Source of the DNA: Marinobacterium_D sp050908845
GTDB lineage: Bacteria; Pseudomonadota; Gammaproteobacteria; Pseudomonadales; Balneatricaceae
Direction: 5' to 3'
Assembly: GCF_050908845.1 (NCBI RefSeq)
Contig: NZ_CP194171.1
Coordinates: 4,340,001-4,404,000 of the forward strand
Length of the DNA stretch: 64,000 nt
Shown: positions 43,610-52,129 of the stretch, piece by piece
How positions within the stretch are numbered: the stretch's first letter is position 1
How the letters are laid out: every line of letters begins with the position of its first letter
Translations under genes and position numbers: made by a program
The notes under the pieces: model-generated
What the model was told of the DNA's origin: nothing
Seen by the model: the letters and a program-made list of their open reading frames with translations, nothing else
Databases searched by the model: none

Positions 43610-44865
43610 TGCACGGATCTCTGTATAACGCGGTTTTCGCAGCGGGTATCACCTTTGTGCTGACCTGCCTGATGCTCGGCGTCGAACTCGGTACCGAGGG
43701 TACTACGCTGACGGTCCGGGGGGCCGACGCCGAACGCTGGACCTGGATCGGCGCCGGTATCGCACTGGTGTTTGTCGTCCAGCTGTTCTCGGCCCGGATC
43801 GATGCGTTTTTCGGCCGCATCCCCAAACCGAACCTGAGCGCACTCAAGCCGGAAGAGTCCAAGTGGCGGGTGATCAAGCCCTGGGCACTGGCGGCACTGA
43901 TCCTCGGCATGCTGATCTGGCCCTTTATGGCCTCCCGCGGCGCGGTGGACCTGGCCACCCTGACGCTGATCTACATCATGCTGGGTCTGGGCCTTAACAT
44001 CGTTGTCGGCCTCGCTGGTCTACTCGACCTGGGTTATGTGGCCTTCTATGCGGTGGGAGCCTATACCTACGCCCTGCTGTCGGAGTATTTCGGCTTTTCG
44101 TTCTGGGCCTGCCTGCCGATCGCGGCGCTGCTGGCTGCCACCTTCGGCTTCCTGCTCGGCTTCCCGGTACTGCGTCTGCGCGGTGACTACCTGGCGATCG
44201 TGACGCTAGGTTTCGGTGAGATCATCCGTATCCTGCTGAACAACTGGACCGGTCTCACCGGCGGCCCCAACGGCATCTCCGGTATCGAGAAACCAACGTT
44301 GTTTGGCCTGGAGTTCAGCCGCCGCGCCAGCGAGGATGCCCAGACCTTCCACGAGTTTTTCGGTATCGACTACGCCAGCAGCCAGAAGGTGGTTTTCCTC
44401 TACCTGATCGCCGTGGTACTGGTATTGATCGTGCTTTACCTGATCAACCGCCTGATGCGGATGCCGATCGGCCGTGCCTGGGAGGCGCTGCGCGAGGATG
44501 AGATCGCCTGCCGCTCCCTGGGCCTGAACCGCACCGTGATCAAGCTGTCGGCGTTTACGCTGGGCGCCTCCACCGCAGGCTTTGCCGGCTGTTTCTTTGC
44601 CGCTCGCCAGGGCTTTATCAGCCCGGAATCGTTCATCTTTATCGAATCGGCAATCATCCTGGCGATCGTGGTGCTCGGCGGCATGGGTTCCCAGGTGGGT
44701 GTTATCTGCGCGGCGATCGTGATGACGATTCTGCCGGAGCTGGCCCGTGAGTTCTCCGAGTACCGCATGCTGATGTTCGGCCTCCTGATGGTGCTGATGA
44801 TGCGCTGGCGTCCCCAGGGCCTGGTACCGATGAAGCGTCCCCACCTGGAGTTGAAACAACAATGA
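43609..44865 (+). CDS. livM: Branched-chain amino acid ABC transporter permease
   Basis: 418 residues; LivM proteins of this long form carry an extra N-terminal region of ~100 residues with two more hydrophobic segments, and this is the case here. The core has LIYIMLGLGLNIVVGLAGLLDLGYVAFYAVGAY (residue ~125) and the closing GFAGCFFAARQGFISPESF (~320). It partners LivH in the membrane. It overlaps livG by 4 bases at the stop. Confidence 0.95.
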   Translation: MHGSLYNAVFAAGITFVLTCLMLGVELGTEGTTLTVRGADAERWTWIGAGIALVFVVQLFSARIDAFFGRIPKPNLSALKPEESKWRVIKPWALAALILGMLIWPFMASRGAVDLATLTLIYIMLGLGLNIVVGLAGLLDLGYVAFYAVGAYTYALLSEYFGFSFWACLPIAALLAATFGFLLGFPVLRLRGDYLAIVTLGFGEIIRILLNNWTGLTGGPNGISGIEKPTLFGLEFSRRASEDAQTFHEFFGIDYASSQKVVFLYLIAVVLVLIVLYLINRLMRMPIGRAWEALREDEIACRSLGLNRTVIKLSAFTLGASTAGFAGCFFAARQGFISPESFIFIESAIILAIVVLGGMGSQVGVICAAIVMTILPELAREFSEYRMLMFGLLMVLMMRWRPQGLVPMKRPHLELKQQ

Positions 44866-45629
44866 GTCAGTTACTGCTTGATGTTAACGAGCTGACCATG
44901 CGTTTCGGTGGTCTGCTCGCGGTTAACGAGGTCAATCTGAAGGTCAAAAACCGTCAGATCGTCTCCGTTATCGGCCCCAACGGCGCCGGCAAAACCACGG
45001 TGTTCAACTGCCTGTCCGGCTTTTATATCCCCACCGATGGCAGCGTACTGTTCAACGGGCAGCAACTGGCCGGGCTGAAGGATTTCCAGATCTCCCGTAA
45101 GGGGCTGGTACGCACCTTCCAGCATGTACGCCTGTTCAAGCGCATGACGGTGATCGAGAACATGCTGGTGGCCCAGCACCGCCATCTGAACACCAACCTG
45201 TTCTCCGGCATGTTCAAGACGCCCAGCTACCGCCGCCTGGAAAAGGAAGCGATGGACCGGGCGATCTACTGGCTCGAAGAGGTCAACCTGCTGGAGCACG
45301 CCAACCGCGAGGCGGGCTACCTGGCCTACGGTCAGCAGCGCAAGCTCGAGATCGCCCGCTGCATGTCGACCCAGCCGCAACTGCTGCTGCTCGACGAGCC
45401 GGCGGCCGGCCTTAACCCCAAAGAGACCAGGGAGCTGGATGAGCTGATCATCCGACTGCGCGACGAGCACGAAATATCGGTGCTGCTGATCGAGCACGAT
45501 ATGAGCCTGGTGATGGGTATCTCGGATCATATCTACGTGATCGCCCAGGGCACGCCCCTGGCGGACGGCAGCGCAGAAGAGATCAAGAACCATCCCGATG
45601 TTATCAAAGCGTACCTAGGGGAGGGCTGA
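44862..45629 (+). CDS. livG: Branched-chain amino acid ABC transporter ATPase
   Basis: 255 residues, ABC ATPase: Walker A GPNGAGKTT near residue 39, the LivG feature LVRTFQHVRLFKRMTVIENML near residue 82, a variant signature YLAYGQQRKLEIARCM (not LSGGQ but usual for LivG), and Walker B LLLLDEPAAGLNP near residue 180. It couples ATP hydrolysis to LivHM as a heterodimer with LivF. Confidence 0.95.
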   Translation: MSQLLLDVNELTMRFGGLLAVNEVNLKVKNRQIVSVIGPNGAGKTTVFNCLSGFYIPTDGSVLFNGQQLAGLKDFQISRKGLVRTFQHVRLFKRMTVIENMLVAQHRHLNTNLFSGMFKTPSYRRLEKEAMDRAIYWLEEVNLLEHANREAGYLAYGQQRKLEIARCMSTQPQLLLLDEPAAGLNPKETRELDELIIRLRDEHEISVLLIEHDMSLVMGISDHIYVIAQGTPLADGSAEEIKNHPDVIKAYLGEG

Positions 45630-45631
45630 GC

Positions 45632-46333
45632 ATGCTGAAACTCAGAAATGTGAATACTCACTACGGCCAGGTCCAGGCACTTCACGATGTATCTATCGAT
45701 GTAAACCAGGGCGAGATCGTCACCCTGATCGGTGCCAACGGCGCCGGCAAGAGTACGCTGATGATGACCGTCTGCGGCTCGCCCCAGGCCTCCTCCGGCA
45801 GCATCGAATTCGAAGGTGAGGCGATCGAGAAGCAGCCCACCTCGATGATCATGCGCAAGGGGCTGGCCGTGGTACCTGAGGGTCGGCGCATCTTCCCCGG
45901 TCTGACCGTGGCGGAAAACCTGCACATGGGTGCCTACTTCAGCGACAAGGCCAGTTACGAGGCGCAGCGGGATCATGTGCTGCAGCTGTTCCCGCGCCTG
46001 CAGGAACGCTACCACCAGCGTGGCGGTACCATGTCCGGCGGCGAACAGCAGATGCTGGCGATCGGCCGGGCACTGATGAGCCACCCACGGCTACTGCTGC
46101 TCGATGAGCCCTCACTGGGTCTGGCACCGATCATCATCCAGCAGATCTTCGGCATCATCGAACAGCTGCGCGATGAGGGGGTAACGATATTCCTGGTAGA
46201 GCAGAACGCTCACCAGGCCCTGAAGATAGCCGATCGCGGCTATGTTCTGGAGAACGGCCGTGTGGTGATGAGCGATACGGGAGCCGCTCTGCTGCAGGAT
46301 GATTCAATCAGCAAAGCCTACCTCGGCGGCTGA
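45632..46333 (+). CDS. livF: Branched-chain amino acid ABC transporter ATPase
   Basis: 233 residues, the usual LivF size. Walker A GANGAGKSTL near residue 38, signature TMSGGEQQMLAIGRALM near residue 135, Walker B LLLLDEPSLGLAP near residue 158, and the H-loop IFLVEQNAHQALK near residue 190 as expected for LivF. Last gene of the operon, 2 bases after livG, followed by a terminator. Confidence 0.95.
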   Translation: MLKLRNVNTHYGQVQALHDVSIDVNQGEIVTLIGANGAGKSTLMMTVCGSPQASSGSIEFEGEAIEKQPTSMIMRKGLAVVPEGRRIFPGLTVAENLHMGAYFSDKASYEAQRDHVLQLFPRLQERYHQRGGTMSGGEQQMLAIGRALMSHPRLLLLDEPSLGLAPIIIQQIFGIIEQLRDEGVTIFLVEQNAHQALKIADRGYVLENGRVVMSDTGAALLQDDSISKAYLGG

Positions 46334-46365
46334 CTCTACACGCTAACCAGAGCGACGCTATCAGG

Positions 46366-46398
46366 GCGGTGCCGGTCATGACGGCACCGCTTTATTTT
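46366..46398 (+). terminator. Terminator of the liv operon
   Basis: A 9-base perfect stem, GCGGTGCCG with CGGCACCGC, loop of seven, followed by TTTATTTT. It is about 35 bases after the livF stop. Confidence 0.88.
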
Positions 46399-46584
46399 CT
46401 TTGAACGGCGCGACTTAACCGTTACATTCACAGGCGATACTGCTCGGCAGCCTATCGCCTGCACCCGCTGCTCTGGCGGGGTTTCCATGGCAGGCTTAAT
46501 TGCTAGACTGTAACCGCATTTTTGTGAGGGATAACGGCGCGCCAGCCGGCATGCCGACTACCCGCTGTTTGGATGGAGTCACCT

Positions 46585-48168
46585 GTGCGACTGATAGTTA
46601 TCTCCCTGGCTGCTCTCTTTATCAGCCTGATGCTGGTTATCGGCGGTAACGCCTACCTGCTGACTTACCTGGGTATCCGTCTGGGTGCCGAGGGTGTGCC
46701 GCCGACCCAGGTCGGTTTCGTCATGGTGGCCTACGCCATTGGCTTTGCCATCGGCTCCCACTATGCAACGAACATGGTGGCCAAGGTTGGCCACATCCGT
46801 ACCTTTGCGGCCATGGCATCGCTGACGGCCATGGCATCGATCAGCTATCCACTGCTCGATTCCGTCTACTTCTGGGCACTGCTGCGTTTTGTCGGCGGCA
46901 TCACCGCCGCGGCGCTGTATGTCATCATCGAAAGCTGGTTCAGCGCCGTCGCCACAAACAATAATCGCGGCACACTCTTCGCGCTGTACCAGATCGCGGC
47001 GTACGGCTCCTCAACCCTGGCACAGCTTACCGTGGGTCACAGTGAACCGCTGGGCTCGGTGCCCTTCACCGGTGCCGCACTGGTGCTGCTGGCAGCGATC
47101 ATTCCACTGTCCCTGTCGCGCATGCAGTCGCCGCATATGGAACCTGGCCCCAAGATGTCGCTGTTGACGCTCTACCGGGAAGCGCCCCTGGGCCTCACTT
47201 CTGCCTTCGTTGGCGGCATCCTGCTCGGCGCTTTCTATTCAATGGTGCCTCTGTTCGGCAGCCTGACCAACATGAGCATCGCCGAAGTATCCAAGCTGAT
47301 GACAGCATCCGTATTAATGGCTCTGATACTGGCCTGGCCTCTGGGCTGGGTCTGTGACCGGTTACAGCGCAGCCAGGTGATGCTGGTGATCACCCTGACC
47401 GGTACCTTCCTGAGTATCGGCATGGTGGTGAGCGTGGATCAAGCGTTTATCCTGCGCCTGGCGCTCTCGGCGCTGCTGCTCGGCACCCTGTCTATGGTGT
47501 ATTCCCTGGCGGTGGCGTTGACCAATGACCGCATCGACAGTAGTGCCCGTGTCGCGGCCAGCTCTGCACTGATGCTCTCCTACGGGGTTGGCAGCATAAT
47601 AGGTCCGGTGGCGGGTTCCATGCTGATGGAAGCCTTCCAGCCGCAGTCCATGTTCCTGGGATTCGCGGCGCTGCTGCTCGGACTGACCATCTATGCGCGC
47701 CACCGCCAGAAACTGATGCCGCCGCTACCGGTTACCGCGCAGGAGCACTATGTGGCCACCATGCCGGAAACCCAGATTTCCAAGGAATTCGACCCGCGTT
47801 ATGAAACCGAGGAGGAAAACGGCCCCACCATTGAGGATATTTTCCCCGACGAGTGGGTCCAGGCCTGGGGCGACGACGCCAAAGAGAAAGAGCCCGATGG
47901 CGACCTCTCTGCCGCCGGCGAGGAGATCGAGGTGGGTGGTGAGATGATCGGCATGGAGGAGCATGAACCCGGTTACTGGGAAGAAAAACACAAGGCCAAA
48001 GAGCAGGCCAGCGTCACTGACACTGACGGGGCAGCAGAAACGCCCGCTGCAGAAGAGGTGACGGCAGCAGAGGCAGACAAGCAGAGCCCAACGCCGGGCG
48101 AGACGACTGAAAGTCGCGCCGATGACACGGATGCCGAATCCAGCAGCAAGGATAAAAAACCGGATTAA
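46585..48168 (+). CDS. MFS transporter with long acidic C-terminal tail
   Basis: About 527 residues from a GTG at 46585 with GGAG six bases upstream; an ATG 12 bases earlier overlaps that site. The first ~385 residues are a 12-helix MFS carrier of the YcaD-like group (opening VRLIVISLAALFISLMLVIGG, then RFVGGITAAALYVIIESWFS, a DE-free loop with WVCDRLQRSQ). After this comes ~140 residues of hydrophilic sequence dominated by Glu, Asp, Ala, Lys and Ser (for example TEEENGPTIEDIFPDEW and later TAAEADKQSPTPGETTES), predicted disordered. Such a tail is unusual for an MFS carrier. The substrate is unknown; the gene stands alone between two terminators. Confidence 0.85.
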   Translation: MRLIVISLAALFISLMLVIGGNAYLLTYLGIRLGAEGVPPTQVGFVMVAYAIGFAIGSHYATNMVAKVGHIRTFAAMASLTAMASISYPLLDSVYFWALLRFVGGITAAALYVIIESWFSAVATNNNRGTLFALYQIAAYGSSTLAQLTVGHSEPLGSVPFTGAALVLLAAIIPLSLSRMQSPHMEPGPKMSLLTLYREAPLGLTSAFVGGILLGAFYSMVPLFGSLTNMSIAEVSKLMTASVLMALILAWPLGWVCDRLQRSQVMLVITLTGTFLSIGMVVSVDQAFILRLALSALLLGTLSMVYSLAVALTNDRIDSSARVAASSALMLSYGVGSIIGPVAGSMLMEAFQPQSMFLGFAALLLGLTIYARHRQKLMPPLPVTAQEHYVATMPETQISKEFDPRYETEEENGPTIEDIFPDEWVQAWGDDAKEKEPDGDLSAAGEEIEVGGEMIGMEEHEPGYWEEKHKAKEQASVTDTDGAAETPAAEEVTAAEADKQSPTPGETTESRADDTDAESSSKDKKPD

Positions 48169-48180
48169 CCCCTGCCTGAC

Positions 48181-48223
48181 AACAGATAGAGGGCGCCAGC
48201 CGGCGCCCTCTATCTGTTGTTTT
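48181..48223 (+). terminator. Strong terminator after the MFS gene
   Basis: A 17-base perfect stem (AACAGATAGAGGGCGCC with its complement) and a four-base loop, followed by GTTTTA. It is 13 bases after the MFS stop. The next ~280 bases to 48504 hold no further gene and should contain the promoter of the racemase-family gene. Confidence 0.9.
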
Positions 48224-48504
48224 ACCTGCCATCCAGATCGCAGATAAATAGCGCAACGGGCCCCAAAGAGGGGCAGTTCATCCGCCCGGAAACCGATCAA
48301 TCCCCGCCAACGTCCCCATCGCTCAGCTATTACCCGGTTCATCAATCAGAGTGAAAGGAACCGACATTCAACTGTTTAGTCTATTTTTCATACAGCTCTT
48401 GTTGCTGTCGTCTGTTCCTCTGAGACGATAACAGCCGTCACGGCACGGCACTTGCTCGCCCTTCTGTTATCGGCTTTATGCCAAACACCAAGCGGGAGAA
48501 CGCC

Positions 48505-49329
48505 ATGATCAGCCAACTGCTTGAGCATTCACGCCCACTGGATGAGATCGCGCCCCTGGGCCGTATCGGCCTGGTGGCGCTGTCCACCGACTTCAATAGC
48601 GAGCAGGACCTGCGCCGCCTCTACCCTGCCGGGGTTGAGGTATTCACCAGCCGGGTGGCCAATCACAACCCGATGACGCTGGAAAACCTGCGCGCCATGG
48701 CGCCTGGGATAACCGGTGCCGCGGAGCTGATCCTGCCGGGCATAAAACTGGATGTGATGGTATACGGCTGCACGGCAGGCACGGTGGCCATAGGCCAGGA
48801 ACGGATCGAAGACCTGATCAGGTTGGCCCGCCCCGGCGTGCCGGTTACCAACCCGCTTTTGGCGGGCATTGAGGGCTGCCGCGCCTTGGATGCACGCCGC
48901 ATCTCCCTGCTGACGCCCTACACCGAGGATGTAAACCTGGAACTGGCAGAGCAGTTCACGGCTCGGGGTTTCGAAGTTCTCAGTATCGCCGGACTCGGGT
49001 TCACCGACGACCGTCTGGTGACCGGCATCTCGCCGCTGGATATCGTCGACGCCGCCGTGACCGCCTGCGATCCGCTGGCGGACCTGCTGTTTATCTCCTG
49101 CACCGCGCTGCGTGCTTCCCTGGCGATCGCACAGATCGAGGCACGCCTGGGCAAGCCGGTGGTCAGCAGCAACCAGGCGATCGCCTGGCACAGCCTGCAA
49201 CTGCTTGGCTTTAGCGGCCAGATCAGCGGTTTCGGTCGCCTTTTCGATCAGCCGGCCGAAGAAGAGATCCCGGCCAACCTGGCGCACCTCCTCAACCTGC
49301 CGCCGGATCCCGGCACCTCTCCCAAGTAA
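48505..49329 (+). CDS. Asp/Glu racemase superfamily protein, maleate isomerase/arylmalonate decarboxylase-like
   Basis: About 274 residues from the ATG at 48505 (MISQLLEHS), which has GGGAG seven bases upstream; an ATG nine codons earlier is also open. The two catalytic-type cysteines of the superfamily are present in the usual places: MVYGCTAGTVAIG near residue 88 and FISCTALRAS near residue 200. The N-terminal GRIGLVALSTDFNSEQDLRRLYP matches maleate isomerase, arylmalonate decarboxylase and EutA-type proteins better than glutamate racemase MurI. The reaction is not fixed by the sequence; cis-trans isomerisation, racemisation or decarboxylation of a small diacid are all possible. It is monocistronic, with a terminator after it. 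Confidence 0.75.
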   Translation: MISQLLEHSRPLDEIAPLGRIGLVALSTDFNSEQDLRRLYPAGVEVFTSRVANHNPMTLENLRAMAPGITGAAELILPGIKLDVMVYGCTAGTVAIGQERIEDLIRLARPGVPVTNPLLAGIEGCRALDARRISLLTPYTEDVNLELAEQFTARGFEVLSIAGLGFTDDRLVTGISPLDIVDAAVTACDPLADLLFISCTALRASLAIAQIEARLGKPVVSSNQAIAWHSLQLLGFSGQISGFGRLFDQPAEEEIPANLAHLLNLPPDPGTSPK

Positions 49330-49340
49330 CCACCCCTGTT

Positions 49341-49386
49341 CGCCACCCGCTGTCTTAAGGCCATAGCGGGGGCGAGTCCTGTTTTT
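49341..49386 (+). terminator. Terminator after the racemase-family gene
   Basis: Stem CGCC-(A)-CCCGCT with AGCGGG-GGCG around a 13-base loop, followed by a TTTTT tract at 49382-49386. It isolates the bufferin operon from the gene upstream. Confidence 0.7.
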
Positions 49387-49529
49387 ACCCAGCGAAAAAG
49401 TTTTTTCGTTTTCCGTGTAAGGAATGCGTTGCCGCGCCGACTATCGCAGCAAGAAGAGGATGTGCTGTTTCTCTTCTCGAAAAGAAACGGCTGCAAAAGC
49501 CAACGCACACAAAAAACCGGAGAACGATC

Positions 49530-49847
49530 ATGTCTATTAAGACTACCACTGCTACGACCTTTGCACTGGCTCTGGGTACTGCGCTCAGCCTCAGTTCCAT
49601 CCAGGCTTCGGCCGCGAGCGACGGCATGGAGAAAAGTGGCGATATGGAGAAATGCTACGGCGTTTCTCTGAAGGGCCAGAACGACTGCAAAGCGGGCCCC
49701 GGCACTACCTGCGCCGGTACCGCGAAGAAAGACTACCAGGGTAACGCCTTCAAACTGGTGCCTGCCGGCACCTGCACCGAGATGTCATCCCCCACCTCGC
49801 CCACCGGCATGGGCCAGATGGAAGCCTTTGAAGAGAAAATGTCGTAA
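49530..49847 (+). CDS. Bufferin-type precursor protein (DUF2282)
   Basis: 105 residues with a Sec signal peptide (TTFALALGTALSLSSIQASA, cleavage near residue 28). The mature part has the four conserved cysteines of DUF2282/bufferin precursors: Cys42 in MEKCYGV, Cys53 in QNDCKAG, Cys61 in GTTCAGT and Cys82 in AGTCTEM. Bufferins are modified at Cys by the MNIO enzyme coded next and bind copper in the periplasm, protecting against copper stress. It is the first gene of bufABC-like genes plus doxX, with a GGAG ribosome site. Confidence 0.88.
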   Translation: MSIKTTTATTFALALGTALSLSSIQASAASDGMEKSGDMEKCYGVSLKGQNDCKAGPGTTCAGTAKKDYQGNAFKLVPAGTCTEMSSPTSPTGMGQMEAFEEKMS

Positions 49848-49881
49848 GCCAGAAAGACTGGCAACAGTGGGAGGTTTGACC

Positions 49882-50772
49882 ATGAACAAGCAAACGCAGA
49901 GCATAAAGCTGCCGGCCAGACCTCCCAGTGCGCTGCCGGTGAGCGCCGGTATCGGACTCAAGCCGGAACACTTCACGCCGCTTCTGGAGACCCGCCCGGC
50001 GCTTGGATTTGTCGAGGTCCATGCCGAGAACTACATGGTGGCGGGCGGCCCCTTCCACCACTACCTGCAGCAAATTCACGAACACTACGCACTGTCGGTC
50101 CACGGCGTGGGACTCTCCATCGGCGGCAGCGAACCGCTGGATGAAGCCCATCTGGACCGGCTGAAAACCTTGATCGAGCGTCACCGGCCGGAACGCTTTT
50201 CGGAGCATCTGGCCTGGTCCAGCCACGCCGGTCATTTCATGAACGACCTGCTGCCACTGCCCTACACCAGGGAGCGCCTGCAAAGGGTCTGCGACCATGT
50301 GGACCGGGTGCAGGAGCGATTGGGCCTGCAGATGCTGCTGGAAAATCCGGCAACCTACGTCCAGTTCAGCGCCTCAACCTATGCCGAGCCCGAGTTTATC
50401 GGCGAGGTGATCCGCCGCACCGGCTGCGGCCTGCTGCTGGATGTAAACAACGTCTATGTCAGTGCGATCAATCACGGTTTCAGCAGCCAGGCGTATATCT
50501 CCGCTCTGCCCTGCAACCGGGTTGGCGAAATCCACCTGGCCGGCTTCGCCCGGGACAGCGATGCCCAGGGCGCACCGCTGCTGATCGACAGCCATGATGC
50601 GCCGGTGGCCGATGAGGTCTGGAGACTGTATGACTACGCCCTGCAGCAGACAGGGGCCGTTGCCACGCTGCTGGAACGAGATGCCAACCTGCCGCCCCTG
50701 ACGACGTTGGTGGCGGAGGCACAACGCGCCGCGGAGCGGCTCAGGATGACATCCCTGGAGGTGGCGTCATGA
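49882..50772 (+). CDS. MNIO-family (DUF692) multinuclear iron oxidase, bufferin maturase
   Basis: About 296 residues from the ATG at 49882 with GGGAGG just upstream; the frame is open 18 codons further. It has the TIM-barrel iron-binding motifs of DUF692/MNIO enzymes: FVEVHAENYM (near residue 50), SVHGVGLSIGG (~80), SEHLAWSSH (~113), LLENPATYV (~152), LLDVNNVYVSAINHG (~187) and EIHLAGF (~222). These enzymes oxidise Cys in a leader-bearing peptide with iron and oxygen; here the substrate is the bufferin precursor upstream. It overlaps the DUF2063 gene by ATGA. Confidence 0.92.
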   Translation: MNKQTQSIKLPARPPSALPVSAGIGLKPEHFTPLLETRPALGFVEVHAENYMVAGGPFHHYLQQIHEHYALSVHGVGLSIGGSEPLDEAHLDRLKTLIERHRPERFSEHLAWSSHAGHFMNDLLPLPYTRERLQRVCDHVDRVQERLGLQMLLENPATYVQFSASTYAEPEFIGEVIRRTGCGLLLDVNNVYVSAINHGFSSQAYISALPCNRVGEIHLAGFARDSDAQGAPLLIDSHDAPVADEVWRLYDYALQQTGAVATLLERDANLPPLTTLVAEAQRAAERLRMTSLEVAS

Positions 50773-51515
50773 CAACCGAAAGCAGTTTTCAGCAGGCGCT
50801 GCTCTGCGCTGAGCAGCCACCTCCCGATGGCCTCACCAGCTGGCACGGCCAGACTGACCCACTGCGTTTCGATGTCTATCGCAACAACGTCATTGTCTCG
50901 TTGGTCGACACCCTGGCCAGCACCTTTGCCGTGGTTCAGCAGCTGGTTGGCACTGCGTTCTTCCGCGCCATGGCACGGGAGTTTCTGCGCGACCCGGCCC
51001 ACCTGCCGGAAAGCCCGGTACTGGCGCATTACGGCGCAGACTTTCCCGCCTTTATCGCCTCTTTCAGGCCCGCGGACTCGCTGCCATTTCTGGCGGACGT
51101 GGCACAGCTTGAGTGGCTGAGGCTGCAGGCATTGCACGCAGCTGACGTAACAGCCGTGGATAGTGAGGACTTAGCAACACAACTTGGGAAATACCCGGGC
51201 CGGGCGCTGAGACTGCGTTTTCATCCAGCCATGTCGCTGTTCACCAGCCGCTACGCGGCGGTATCGATCTGGGCGGCTCACCAGGGGCTACTGGAGCTGG
51301 CCGATGTGCGTCCGGATCAGCCGGAGCAGGCGCTGATTCTAAGGCCCGGGCTGGAAGTGGAACTGATCCCGTTGGAGCCTGAAGCCGCAGGGCTGATTGG
51401 CCGTTTGCTGGCCGGCGAAGCGCTTCCCCTGTCCAGTCGCAGCCCCGCCCTGGAGGCAGTTATTCAGCTGTTGTTGCACCAGGGCGCGATCACCGGCATC
51501 GATGCCAGCGTTTAA
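50769..51515 (+). CDS. DUF2063 partner protein of the bufferin system
   Basis: 248 residues with the DUF2063 opening (FQQALLCAEQPPPDGLTSWHG) and FDVYRNNVIVSLVDTLASTFAVVQQLVG near residue 35. Members always accompany DUF692/MNIO enzymes and are thought to recognise the precursor and hand it to the enzyme. It shares the ATGA overlap with the MNIO gene, and the DoxX gene starts 13 bases after its stop. No catalytic motif is expected. Confidence 0.88.
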   Translation: MTTESSFQQALLCAEQPPPDGLTSWHGQTDPLRFDVYRNNVIVSLVDTLASTFAVVQQLVGTAFFRAMAREFLRDPAHLPESPVLAHYGADFPAFIASFRPADSLPFLADVAQLEWLRLQALHAADVTAVDSEDLATQLGKYPGRALRLRFHPAMSLFTSRYAAVSIWAAHQGLLELADVRPDQPEQALILRPGLEVELIPLEPEAAGLIGRLLAGEALPLSSRSPALEAVIQLLLHQGAITGIDASV

Positions 51516-51528
51516 CAGGAGAGACGCC

Positions 51529-52029
51529 ATGAACCGTTCAGCCTGCAACCCGCTTATCCAGGGGATCGTTAAAGCCAACGCACTGTTGGGCCGTATTCCT
51601 GAAAACCTGGTTCAGTTAGTGGCGCGTTTTTCCCTTGCAGCCATTTTCTGGATCTCGGGACAGACCAAGATCGAGGGTTTCGCGCTCAATATTATCGACG
51701 GTCGCTTCGAACTGGGCTGGCCGCACTTCGCCGGCTCGACACTCTATCTGTTTCGTGAGGAGTACGCCCTGCCGCTGATTCCGGTGGAGCTGGCGGCAAC
51801 CCTTGCCACCACCGCCGAGCACCTGTTCCCGGTACTGCTGTTGCTGGGTCTGGCCACCCGCTTCTCGGCACTGGCGCTACTGATCATGACACTGACAATC
51901 CAGCTGTTTGTTTATCCCGGCGCCTACCCGACCCACGGTATCTGGGCCACCGCACTGCTGTTCCTGATGATGCGCGGTGCTGGTACCCTGTCCCTCGACT
52001 ACTGGTTAACGCGCCGCTGCGGGAGATAA
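51529..52029 (+). CDS. DoxX-family membrane protein
   Basis: About 166 residues from the ATG at 51529 with AACAGGAGAG upstream; the in-frame start in the preceding gene is an overlap artefact. It has four TM helices with the family core: LVARFSLAAIFWISGQTKIEGF at the N-terminus and EHLFPVLLLLGLATRFSALALL in the middle. DoxX proteins are common last members of bufferin operons and probably take part in quinone or redox handling at the inner membrane. Confidence 0.88.
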   Translation: MNRSACNPLIQGIVKANALLGRIPENLVQLVARFSLAAIFWISGQTKIEGFALNIIDGRFELGWPHFAGSTLYLFREEYALPLIPVELAATLATTAEHLFPVLLLLGLATRFSALALLIMTLTIQLFVYPGAYPTHGIWATALLFLMMRGAGTLSLDYWLTRRCGR

Positions 52030-52129
52030 GTCCAAGCCTCCCAGGCGCTCAACCTCCATGCTCACCCCGGGGCCGCATTATCGATGCGGTCCTTTTGATT
52101 TTGAGCGCTAACCGGGAAAGGATACTCCG

